DNA of 64,000 nucleotides, from positions 32,903,733-32,967,732 of the forward strand of contig OZ012699.1 in assembly GCA_963942565.1 (NCBI GenBank), written 5' to 3'. The notes beneath the pieces are model-generated. The model made no database searches. It had not been told where the DNA came from and saw only the letters and a list, made by a program, of their open reading frames with translations. Shown here one piece after another: positions 1 to 8,862 of the stretch (positions within the stretch are counted from its first letter, which is position 1; each line of letters begins with the position of its first letter). The translations under genes were made by a program, and so were the position numbers. The DNA is from Maea johnstoni (taxonomy: Eukaryota; Annelida; Polychaeta; Spionida; Magelonidae).

Positions 1-1034
1 TTTCCTCATTTCCAAAAGAAAATCTGCATGAAAAGGTTGTAATTAAGTAGAACAGCAACATTTTAAAAAGATCTTCCCGACATATTAATATTTCTAAAAA
101 CAATTGTGCCTTGAGTGTTTCTTGGTTCATAATTGTGTACAGGAGCTCGGATCTTTTACTCATACTGTGTCAACTGACGTTTCATTCCCGCACTAAATGC
201 GTGGGCATTATACATGACCGCACGCCCGGTAATACCACCCAGTTTCTCCGGCGTGTGTGTATAGTTGACCTCACAAACGAACGTAGCTTTGATTCGCAAG
301 CTACGTGGGTCGTTGATGTATTTGGCTTTGACGTGTTATCCATGGGTGTTTGTACAACCAGGCACTTGCAGACGTCCGGTCGACGGGTGCAGGAATTACA
401 TGGTTGCTATACTGTGCAAAGAGGCCTATGTTTTTTTCCGAATAATCAGACAAAATGAGACTGTTTTGGCCATCACTGAGCAGTCAGAAACCAAACATCA
501 CAAAACCTCACATAAGCTTGCGCACAAGCAGAAAAGGGTTTTGGTTCTTTTGTCTATATTGGGTTAACTATAAAATGGGCGCTTCAAACATTTCTCGGTA
601 TCACATTTTAATAGAATTAATCGAAATTAGACATAGTTATATCCTATTTACAATTTAAAAGAGTAAGGATATATTTTTTCATAATTCTAACTTTGTTCCA
701 CCGTTTACTAAGGGGATTTTAAGCGGCACTTTATCTTCATTTTCTGCAAAAATTCCGTACGAAATGGTTATAAAATGAGTTGAGCAGAGTTAGCAAACAA
801 TCTTTCCCGTCGGAATGGTTTTTTTTAATTGTGAATTTTGGTGATCCCCAGCACAGGTGCTCGGAACATGGTACGTGTCACAACCATGGTTTAATTGTTG
901 CGGTAATGCCCCTCCATTTAACACACACACACAACTTGTATCAAAAACGATTATTTATCACTGGTTTAAATTGCTTTTCATACAATACATGTAATTCAAT
1001 GATACATTTTATGTAACAAAATGACCTTCTCTAG
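1..1034. other. left flank, no supported gene
   Basis: Single-copy sequence with short open frames on both strands and no convincing splice-bounded exon. A CpG-richer patch at about 180-400 stays open for about 60 codons on the minus strand, but I could not join it in phase to the signal-peptide exon at 1745-1833. It may hold downstream exons of that gene, but I cannot show it. Confidence 0.4.
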
Positions 1035-1037
1035 ATA

Positions 1038-1184
1038 ATGTCGACTCGCCTTGTGACAAGGCTGACAATACTTTTGGTTATATTGGTAGTTTTCTTCCGC
1101 AATGCCGGGCCGCAATGTCTTAAACGAGACAGGATGTCGCCTCAGTTAATTTTCATTTTCTGGAAATGTGTTTGTGACTAGCCA
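1038..1184 (+). CDS. possible short secreted-peptide exon
   Basis: A short frame of about 48 codons opens at an ATG placed three bases after an acceptor-like TTCTCTAG. It starts MSTRLVTRL, followed by a strongly hydrophobic run (TILLVILVVFF) and then RNAGPQCLKRD, which has the outline of a signal peptide followed by a basic stretch. The frame stops shortly after, so the piece is either a tiny secreted peptide or a first exon read past an unseen donor. It lies opposite the presumed first intron of the minus-strand gene starting at 1833. No homologue is recognised, and a chance hydrophobic frame is quite possible. Confidence 0.25.
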
Positions 1185-1292
1185 GTTGAACGTAGGGGGA
1201 GGGCGGAATACTTAAGTAAAGTACCTCAGTACACCAAGTCACTATCAACCTTCTCACATGCTCAGAGCCGAATTCAAATTAAGACAGTGATA
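1174..1292 (-). repeat. tRNA-derived SINE, truncated copy
   Basis: On the minus strand this fragment carries the same body as the SINE at 1353-1531 (TTTGAATTCGGCT, then GAGCATGTGAGAAGGTT and a tail ending CTAGTCAC) but lacks the tRNA-like head with the A box. It is more diverged than its neighbour and lies in the same orientation, about 60 bp away. Confidence 0.55.
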
Positions 1293-1352
1293 GATTTTCG
1301 ATTTGTAATTTAATTTCGTTTTTCGTCACTTTTTCTGCAATACTGTGGCTAA

Positions 1353-1531
1353 GTCGTGACTAACCAATTGTAACTGGTGGAGGAAACCGGAGTACCCAAC
1401 GAAAACCACCGCCTAACCCAAAAGTCACTGGCAACTTTCTCGCATGCTCCTAGCCGGATTCAAATAAAGACAGTGGTGAGAGACAGCGAGGTCAGTGGCA
1501 ACGCAATGCCACTCCGCTATCCCGCAGCCCC
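1353..1531 (-). repeat. tRNA-derived SINE with A and B boxes
   Basis: Read on the minus strand, the head has an A-box-like TAGCGGAGTGGC (1508-1519) and a degenerate B box TTTGAATCC (1456-1464). The body follows with GGTACTCCGGTTTCCTCCACC and a tail resembling GGTTAGTCACGAC. The same body and tail occur in the SINE inside every array unit (U1 copy 3222-3662), so all belong to one family. I cannot name the family. The degenerate B box suggests an old copy. Confidence 0.65.
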
Positions 1532-1744
1532 AAGATTAGAATAAGTTCTGAACTTCACTTTTATTGTGTATTTTAAGTCAAATTTAACTTTAGCCTTAGT
1601 ATTATTTTTGCATACAGATGTTTGTACGGATAATATTTTAGGCATTTATATGAACCGGCCACTGCATTCCGAAACGTTCATAATCCTATGCAACCGTGTG
1701 TTCGAATCCTCGATGCTGTAATATCTATTGAGAAATATACTTAC

Positions 1745-1833
1745 GTATGCTGGTAGGGTTTGTCATTATACGTCCCAGCACCATTCACTAAGCATAGCAC
1801 CAGTATGGCTATGCAAGTGACGACTTTCTTCAT
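1745..1833 (-). CDS. first coding exon of a secreted protein
   Basis: The exon starts at ATG (1833-1831) and ends in a consensus donor GTAAGT (1744-1739), giving 29 codons plus two bases. The peptide begins MKKVVTCIAILVLCLVNG, which is a textbook signal peptide: a lysine n-region, a 12-residue hydrophobic core and small residues (N-G-A-G) for cleavage. The mature start would be near TYNDKPYQH. The gene therefore runs leftward toward base 1. I could not identify the next exon in phase, so the protein family is unknown. A dense cluster of promoter-type sites lies 120-190 bp upstream (1954-2019). Signal peptide, donor and promoter motifs together make a real gene more likely than a chance frame. 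Confidence 0.55.
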
Positions 1834-1953
1834 TCTCTCCTCTTCTTAATTTACTCATCCAGCTGATGTTTTACGATTATTTTCAAGTGAACTCCAAAAA
1901 GCGCTTCTCGAAAGTTGCAACTTTTTGCGGGGATGTTCTACCTGTCAACACTA

Positions 1954-2019
1954 GTCGCTAGGCAACAATTGTTCCGTAAGAAAGTCACGTGACAGGCCAG
2001 ATCCTCAACAATGACGTCA
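1954..2019 (-). promoter_or_regulatory. CRE, X-box and CACGTG cluster
   Basis: Three transcription-factor-like sites fall within 66 bp. They are GTTGCCTAGCGAC on the minus strand (1954-1966, close to an RFX X-box), the perfect 10-bp palindrome GTCACGTGAC (1984-1993, an E-box of the CACGTG class) and a perfect cAMP-response element TGACGTCA (2012-2019). They lie 120-190 bp upstream of the signal-peptide ATG at 1833, where a proximal promoter would be expected. No clear TATA box is seen. Factor assignments rest on motif match alone. Confidence 0.5.
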
Positions 2020-2313
2020 CATCTAAGTTAAATGATTGTCGTTGACAAACAAAGAAATACGTCAACAATCACAACAATAGTATAGAAAATACTCAATTGC
2101 TCTCGCCACCTATGAGGTGTAGGCAAACACTTGTTACAGATACCACAACGAAGGTAGGATACATATGTTGGTTACATTAAACTTTCAAGACGCGAGAAAG
2201 TTATCAGTGACTTGGTGTAGGACTAAGGCTACTTTTACATTTTACTCTATTGGCCTGTCAAAATTCAGTTTTAATATTGCAAAAGTATAAAAACGATAAC
2301 GAAATCTACCCAT
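2020..2313. other. intergenic, nothing identified
   Basis: AT-rich sequence between the promoter-like cluster and the long hairpin. I see no open frame, inverted repeat or known element in it. Confidence 0.5.
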
Positions 2314-2501
2314 GGGCATTAGCCAACGCATAGAAGTGAAAAAAATAAAGAAATATATAAATAAAACAGTTAAAAACATAAAAAGGGCTCCTGTCGTCTC
2401 TAATACGGTATTAGAGACGACATGAGACTTTTTTTTATGGTTTTAAACTATTTTATTCATGTATTTCTTTATTTTTTTCACTTCCATTTGGCTAACGCCT
2501 A
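2314..2501. repeat. long near-perfect inverted repeat (hairpin)
   Basis: Two arms of about 90 bp face each other around a single central base (2407). The innermost 14 bp pair perfectly (GTCGTCTCTAATAC against its complement), and the outer parts match with a few changes and small gaps out to the shared TTGGCTAA/TTAGCCAA. A transcript would fold into one stem with almost no loop. It may be a MITE reduced to its terminal repeats or a foldback remnant. No target-site duplication is clear. Confidence 0.75.
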
Positions 2502-2832
2502 TGATCTACCAAACAAACCAAGCTCATGTTATGCATTTTGAGCAGGACATTTTTCGGAAAAAAAGACAAAAGTACACTTTCGCTTTCTCTAGCTAATATG
2601 AGGGACACATCATCAATGTAAAAAATGTCAAAGCTCTTTCCATTTACAGAAAATGTGTCAATACTGAACAGTTGCCTTATTAGATAATGTTCATATAGTT
2701 ACTTGATAAGGCTTACTTTTCGTTTTTATTCGAATTCGTATTATCATAAATATGCCTTATTTGCTCTGGTAGATTATCTTCCTGTTTCATCGACCTGTAT
2801 TAAACGTTCGGTTATTTTCGTCTCTGCTTTAA

Positions 2833-3061
2833 GCCCCTTTCACACTAGCCGAAAGTTTGCTGGCAACTTGCTGGCGACGTGGGGGCAACCTTGATTTTGC
2901 CCCCATAATTCCTATGTAACACACAAAAATTCAACATGGCAGAACAGAATTGCAGGCAGTTACATTAATTATCTCTGAAGGGATGAATGTGGTGGCAATC
3001 CCCCCGCAACCATCGGTTGCCACCACGTTGCCAGCATAATTTCGGCTAGTGTGAATGGGGC
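2833..3061. mobile_element. MITE with TTAA target-site duplication
   Basis: A 229-bp element is flanked on both sides by TTAA (2829-2832 and 3062-3065). Its ends are inverted repeats of about 38 bp, starting GCCCCTTTCACACTAGCCG on the left and the complement of GCCCCATTCACACTAGCCG on the right, and continuing to GCTGGCAAC. The TTAA duplication suits piggyBac- or Kolobok-driven elements. It encodes nothing. It ends 60 bp before the start of the tandem array. Confidence 0.8.
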
Positions 3062-3221
3062 TTAACTTTGCCATATTTGCTATCCTAAGTCCTTTGAGTG
3101 TATATCTACTGTGTTTGTTCAACAGTTCTTGTCTGTATCTTTTGCATTGTGCGAAATGCGTTCAATAAAGATACTACTGCATGTACTATTACCTCCCCCT
3201 TTCCTGTCGTTCTTTACAAAT

Positions 3222-3662
3222 TGGTGACTAGCCATTATAGCTTGGATGAAGAATTGAATGGATATGTAGCGAGAGACCAATTACTATATGCCCTATAGTG
3301 AGATGCTGGCCTCATGCCAGGAGTACCAGAAAAGCCATCAGCGCGAGGTCACGTGGGAACAAGGACCAATCAGGGCTCTCGCATCAATTACATAACTGAG
3401 AAACCTTATCTCCACCACCAGCTGGGGTGCCCAGAGCACCAATTAATTGGCCTATTAGTTGACACTGGTTGAGGCTAGCATGTTCAGGTTGACCGGCTGG
3501 TTTCGAATCCATCTAAGATTATAGTAAAGAGTGGAGGCGATCGGATTACCGAGGAAAACATTGACTCTAGCACTGTTATATTCTCGCATTCCCCTAGCAG
3601 GATTCGAACCCTGGCTCATTTTCAGCCGTTAATACATTTGGTATCCCGCTAGGTACCACAGA
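3222..3662 (-). repeat. tRNA-derived SINE in U1, split by a MITE
   Basis: On the minus strand the head starts near 3662 with an A-box-like TAGCGGGATACC (complement of 3640-3651) and a perfect B box GGTTCGAATCC. A body and a tail with GGCTAGTCACC follow. The tail is interrupted by the MITE at 3241-3517. Equivalent copies sit at the left of each later unit, where the head is instead interrupted by the double-hairpin element. It is the same family as the SINE at 1353-1531. Confidence 0.65.
3241..3517. mobile_element. CTTRG MITE, copy 1
   Basis: A 277-bp insert is bounded by the 7-bp direct repeat ATTATAG (3234-3240, 3518-3524). All other units show the intact empty site with one ATTATAG. Its ends are short inverted repeats (CTTGGATGAA and CTTAGATGGA). 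It is about the same length as, and closely related to, the copy at 5227-5517 in the same orientation. A 7-bp duplication with short ends does not match one well-known superfamily clearly. Confidence 0.8.
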
Positions 3663-4733
3663 ATGTTCCTTATGCCCCACTTACGCCGGAGTCCGACTGT
3701 CGTACGATTCCGAAATCAGAAGGCCACACCCAACAATTATACCTTATCGTGCGACAAACGGATCCAATTCCAGGTCCAAAAACGGAATCGGAACCATCTT
3801 AAAAAGATGTTCTGCTGGTTTGCTATTCTGTTCCCAAATTAGTACCAATTTTGAAAAGTCGCAAGTCACATTCTTGACCTGCGATTATCGTACGACATTT
3901 CGAAATGTCGGCTGGATTCATAATATCTTCTTTTTTTTAAGACTGGAATTTCACTTTTATTCTTCGGAACTAAACAATAATTTCCGAAACATTTGGATGG
4001 GAGAGGTGGGATATGATCTGACCATGGAATGCCAATGACAAATAATTTAACTTCTGATATAACGTTCAACCTAGGGATGCCTGTATCAGTTTTTTTGTCC
4101 TTAGAATTGTGTATGTTTTGGATTAGTTATACTTTTTGGGACAAAACTAAAGAAAATGGAAAAAATAAATTGCCTGTTTGTCCGATTTTGCTTGCTAGAG
4201 ATAAATTTGTGATTTTTGAAAACTGGCCATCTAAGAGAAAACGGCTGCCAAGGCGCACATTTTCATTTTTATTTTCCGCTCATTCTGATTTGTTTGTGAG
4301 CAAAAAATAAATTGCCAATGTTCATATAAAACGTAAATTTGCATGTAGTTCATGGAGTAGGTCCTCTTTCTGCTTGCGCAAACTATACTATATCTTTTGC
4401 ACAGCCTAAACTCGAATTAGAGGGGCTGAATTAAAAATGAATAACTTTTTCTCAAAAATGAACATAAATATAGGACAATTTATCACACATAATTACACGT
4501 AATAAATTGTAAAAAAAAAATTAGTTCAGAGAATTCTTTTTTTATTTTTTCGATATATGTTCTTGTTCCGTAAATTTGCTTTCAACATACAAAACGTGGG
4601 GGGTTTCCGAGTTACTTTTCTTGCAACAGAGCTACGAGTGGTAGGGTACGTGTTATGCTTTTCCGCAAATAAAATTGGCCATGTCCCGGGGCTACAATAG
4701 GGGAGTTCCCTTTGTCGGAGTCTCTACCCATAT
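3663..4733. other. unit segment without genes
   Basis: Shared by all units. It contains an 18-bp palindrome CGACATTTCGAAATGTCG (3893-3910) and AT-rich sequence. The open frames here are conserved between units only because the DNA is duplicated. In the fifth unit the 4.1-kb foldback transposon is inserted about 20 bp upstream of the corresponding palindrome. Confidence 0.5.
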
Positions 4734-5213
4734 GGTCTCGGTGAACTAATTCCAAAGCTGACGGGTGAATTTCAGCTGTGGTATGACAAAAATGCTTGGC
4801 TAGCTCCAAAACTAGTCATCCTTTCACACCTAAAGTTGTTATTATTTTGATCAGAACATTCTCCTCTTTTAAATTAAGCCAAACAAATTAGGGGTCATAT
4901 CGTGATTTTTTTTTCTATGGGCCAACATAGGTCAGAGTGACAGATTGGCCCTCTGGTGGCCAAAGTCAGAAACGAGTCAGCATACACAAACAAACTCGAT
5001 CACTTCCAGCTTGGTATTCATACGCCCGTGCAACAAACTTCACTTTATGGACAAAAAACAAAAGCCCAGTCCCTACCCATTCCAAAAATACCATATTTGT
5101 TGAATAAAGTTGTATATATCTCCATTTATAGGCCTCAATCATCCCTACCCCCAGTTTTAATAGGGACTATGCAATACTACTCGGATGGATACACCATTTA
5201 GTTCACCGAGACC
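4734..5213. mobile_element. MITE-like element with GGTCTCGG ends
   Basis: A perfect 16-bp inverted repeat (GGTCTCGGTGAACTAA and its complement) bounds 480 bp of non-coding sequence. Copies lie at 12613-13093, 19691-20171, 26769-27249, 37944-38422, 47035-47515 and 54107-54587. In U5-U7 the match extends one base further outward. No clear target duplication is visible, so transposon origin is inferred from the repeat ends only. Confidence 0.5.
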
Positions 5214-5226
5214 TCATTAGCTAATT

Positions 5227-5517
5227 CTTGGATTAAGAAAAGAATGGATATGTAACGAGAGACCCAATTACTATATGCCCTATAGTTACATGCTAGCCTC
5301 ATGCCAGGACTAGCAGATAAGGCAGCAGCACGAGGTCACGTGGGAACAAGGACCAATCAGGGCTCCCGCATCGATTACATTACAGAGAAACCTTATCTCC
5401 ACCACCTGATGGGGGTGCCCAGAGCACCTATTAGCGACTATTAATTGACACTGGTTGAGGCTAGCATGTTCAGGTTGACCGGCTGGTTTCCATTCCATGT
5501 GTTGGTCTTCTTCTAAG
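5227..5517. mobile_element. CTTRG MITE, copy 2
   Basis: A 291-bp insert is bounded by the 7-bp direct repeat GCTAATT (5220-5226, 5518-5524). U2-U7 have the empty site. Ends are CTTGGATTAAG and CTTAGAAGAAG (inverted). The inner sequence closely matches the copy at 3241-3517, including the GCCTCATGCCAG and GGTCACGTGGGAACAAGG stretches. Confidence 0.8.
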
Positions 5518-5881
5518 GCTAATTGTGTGCAGTCAGTGAAGACGTCAACTAAGGGTGTTTACGTTATGCTTAGGACTATTCAAGAAAGAAAAGATTAAAA
5601 GAGGGGGAAACGCACCAATTTCAAACCTCCACAAAATGATTTCTAGATCAACGATTTTGAATTAATTAACTTGAAGACCCCCATCCTAATGCCCATCCCC
5701 ATCCTAATGTATCTCTCTCTACAATACCCAATCTGGAAAATTATGCAAGCAACACAATCAAATTGTAAACATGTCTTTATTACATGAACCAGAGAATTTG
5801 TCACCAATAGACTATAACAACACTGTGCAATTTCAATTTTGGCCACCGGTTCCATTTGCCTGGAATTGAAAAACATCTTAA

Positions 5882-6005
5882 CCCTGTCATATTGGTATTC
5901 ATTGGAAAGCTCTCGCCGAGTAATCTCAGGTCAGTACACATATGCCAGAGTTTCAGTAATTTTTAACGTTTTTTTTCATCATTTTGCCCACCAGCAGGAA
6001 AAAGG
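5882..6005. mobile_element. short TTAA-flanked MITE
   Basis: 124 bp between two TTAA sites (5878-5881, 6006-6009), starting CCCTGTCAT and ending AAAAAGG. Its interior (GGTATTCATTGGAAAGCTC and GTTTCAGTAATTTTT) matches one half of the palindromic element at 8322-8831, so it is a shortened relative. Copies are present at the same place in every unit. Confidence 0.6.
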
Positions 6006-6009
6006 TTAA

Positions 6010-7106
6010 TACATTAATGCTCACAGCGACCAAAAGCAGCTGCACAATCTTGATGAACTCTTTCAGCCAAAAGCAAAGTTGGAAAATTACTTGAAGAGGA
6101 TAAGTTATTCTAAAATCTCTCTTTCAAATATTTTGTAAAATATTTGCTTTGTTTAGACACTGAATTGGGTTTTTAACTCTTTTGAGTTCAAATTGTAAAT
6201 TTCCCAACAAATGTCTAATGCCAAATTGCAGTGGGGATTTTTGGTTAAAATCCAGTACCAGATTGTTCATGTTTGATAATCTTATAAAAGTTTGGTCCAC
6301 CACAGTCATGCAAAATATCAAAATGAACCTTGAATAGAGCACAATATTCAGACAGCCAACTGCCTAATTTTCACCAGCAATGTAGGCAGTCTTTTAGATT
6401 GCCAAGTCTGGCTCTTCTTTAAGCGAAATTGATTATCTCACACCCATATACACGTGCATGGTTCTCTCAGTTATGTGGCCACATACTCAGTTATGCGTGT
6501 GTGGCTTTAGAAGGGTTGATATTATTGTTATCAAACGTCATGAAGCAGAGAGCAAGGAGTATTTTAGAGGAAACATTTACAAATGGAAATATTTACAAAT
6601 ATACATTTACCACTTTTTCTCAATGATGATGGAGCTAAGTTTACAGTACTATTTTGTAGTAAATTAATTCAACACGTCCAATGTCTTATTATCAAGTCAA
6701 CACAAATCGGACAATTGCATTCTCTCATTTAAGTGTTTCTGACTGGAGTGTACACATGATCCAACAACTTTGATCATAACTCATCAACTTGTAGTAATTT
6801 TCAAAAACAATTTAAAAAAAGATCATGAAACTCAACTTTAAAAACACCTTTCAATTAAATATTTCTCAAACATCATGATATTTCCATGTGACAGGTCATG
6901 TGTATACTCTAGGGTTAACCCTTTCATGCCTGAAGGTCTCTTTGACCTGGAGTCCAAAATCCAAGTCTTTAATACCAAGTCTTTAATGAATTTAACACTA
7001 AAATATTTCGATGAGTTATTAGTTTATGTCTAGATATCATTTCCCCAATAAATGATTTAAAAGAACTGCTCATATTAGAGAGATATCCCAAAAAAGTCAG
7101 CAACAG
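6010..7106. other. unit segment without genes
   Basis: AT-rich sequence common to all units. It has a palindrome AGGGTTAACCCT near 6910 that opens like the TTAACCCT element ends, but no matching right end is seen. No coding evidence. In U5 the Kolobok-like element is inserted here at a TTAA site. Confidence 0.5.
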
Positions 7107-7927
7107 GGTCTTAGCCAGGATTTAGAAACTGGGTGCCCACAATTGGCAATTGTGAAATTTTGGGCATCCAAATTTTTAAGGGGGACCACAATATACTCAG
7201 ATTCCAACCATAAACATGTACACATTTATCATAACAAGGGATGGTATCCTTATACAATGTCATGGGAATTATATGGAGATGAAAAATATCAATTATAAGC
7301 TTGAGATTTACATTTTGAGAAATTCCTTTCAAATTTTATTTGGTGTCCTGAGAAGAGCTTTTTAAGGGGTTGGGTGTCCGAAAAGACACCTACCGTAAAG
7401 TCTCGCAAATCTCGACCGCCCTAGGAATCTCGGCCACTATAATTCATCTACAAAATAATTACTGGGGAATCTCGCCCACCCCCAATCCATCCAAGGACAC
7501 ATTTCACCGAATGTCGGCCACCCAGCAAATTTCATTGATATAACAAAAAACATTTAGATTTCCAAAGTTTGCGATTTATTTAAGATAATAAACGATTGTT
7601 TCTAGTGCCCCCTAGTGTTTCTAGTTTGTTTGGTTGTATAGATATCTATAGCCGCCGCCGGAATCTCACCGATAACCTGATAACTGACAAATCATGTTCG
7701 CGACAGTCCCACTGTTGACAGCTGAGAGAGGTAATCAATTATACTGATAACAACCGCCACTTACCAGCTTAATCTGCTCTCCCACGAGATTATATGCTTT
7801 TCTGGGGCCCTTATTGCATCTGATTATACATCATTACATGTATAAGTACATCGCCAAATTAGCGGCATGGCGTCGTCAGCAACCGATTCACCAATATACA
7901 ATTATAGACGCCCTGCTGGCTAAGACC
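7107..7927. mobile_element. GGTCTTAGCC MITE, with nested insert
   Basis: Terminal inverted repeats GGTCTTAGCCAG (7107-7118) and CTGGCTAAGACC (7916-7927) bound the element. In U1 it is expanded by a 512-bp insert at 7393-7904. In the other units it is about 307-312 bp (14702-15008, 21780-22086, 28858-29164, 42053-42359, 49125-49431, 56197-56508). It contains a GTGTCC..GGACAC-like inner palindrome. A relative sits in intron 2 of the zinc-finger gene (61656-61939). Confidence 0.6.
7393..7904. mobile_element. 512-bp insert unique to U1
   Basis: Present only in U1. Other units read straight through CACCTAGA-GCCCTG. It starts CCGTAAAGTCTCGC and ends CAATTA, flanked by TA on both sides, consistent with a TA duplication. 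No inverted ends are found, so the alternative is a deletion in the ancestor of U2-U7. No coding region. Confidence 0.5.
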
Positions 7928-8321
7928 ATGGTCAGCAATTTGTGGTATTTCTGGGCATCAATTAACAGTTATACCTGCCAAACAAAAACAGCGGACAATT
8001 TCCTTGAAACCTTTCATATGACAAAACGTTAAGGAAATATGTGAAATGCAAAATGTTAATTAGATCACTACTAAAACCCTCCTTTAACAAATAATTTGTA
8101 TAAAAATGGTATGTAATTCTTAAGTTGTTTCCTAATGTATCGTAGAACCAAATATCAATTTGCAGGAAAACTCTTAAGCATAAATATGACTAGGACCCTG
8201 TTAGAATATTGGGTATGTGGCCCTCTCTTTAAAATAGCTAAAATGTCCCAGTCTTGAGCAGATGCCTACATAGAGTATACAAATATATAGTATACACATA
8301 CTTCAACTCTGAGCCAATTAA
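7928..8321. other. unit segment without genes
   Basis: Shared AT-rich spacer between two MITEs. No gene or repeat structure recognised. Confidence 0.45.
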
Positions 8322-8831
8322 CCCTTCCAATGCTGAGACTACTTTTGTCCAAAGCACAAGAAAGCTAATCACACTGGTATTCATTGGAAAGCTCTCGCTG
8401 AGTACTCTCAGATGAGTACCCATTTTCCAGGGTTTCAGTCATTTTCTAAGGATTATTGAAAACCATCTAAACCCTGTCATGTCGGTATTCATTGGAAAGC
8501 TCTCGCCGAGTACTCTCAGATGAGTACCCATTTGCCAGGGTTTCAGTCATTTTTCTGGTTTTCTGCATCTTTTTGCATTGGCCAAATTAGCCACCAGCAG
8601 TATAACGGTGAGGGATGCAAGTTAACCCTTATGCTGCTGGCACCTAATTCGGCCAATAAAAAATGATGCAAAAAACCCTGAAAAATGACTGAAAACCTGG
8701 CACATGGGTACTCATATGAAAGTACTCAGAGCCATCTTTCAAATGAATACCAACATGAGAGGGTTTTAATAGTTTTCAAAAATAATTGCCTCCTGGTGTT
8801 TTTGACAAAATTAGCCTCAGCATAGGAAGGG
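8322..8831. mobile_element. palindromic piggyBac-like MITE
   Basis: A 510-bp element starts CCCTTCCAATGCTGAG after TTAA and ends in the complement CTCAGCATAGGAAGGG before TAAA. The two halves are inverted copies of each other (GGTATTCATTGG..GAGTACTCTCAGATGAGTAC left, complement right), and the left half is itself partly doubled. CCCT ends at TTAA sites are typical of piggyBac-driven MITEs. Copies: 15404-15913, 22482-22991, 29560-30069, 42754-43263, 49826-50335. U7 keeps the right end (to 57408) but has a different left end. Confidence 0.65.
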
Positions 8832-8862
8832 TAAAATTCTGATTAAATCAAGCACTAGATGT

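Noticed and set aside
200-420. Minus-strand open stretch that reads plausibly as protein
   Set aside because: About 60 codons, but the acceptor candidate leads to a stop in the phase required by the exon at 1745-1833.
860-900. EGF-like CSEHGTC reading on the plus strand
   Set aside because: A single cysteine pair without the rest of an EGF domain and without convincing exon borders.
3590-3625. tRNA gene suggested by GGTTCGAATCC
   Set aside because: The A and B boxes belong to a SINE. No acceptor stem or anticodon arm can be folded.
4612-4809. 65-codon minus-strand frame repeated in every unit
   Set aside because: Conservation follows from DNA duplication. No domain, start context or splice sites support coding.
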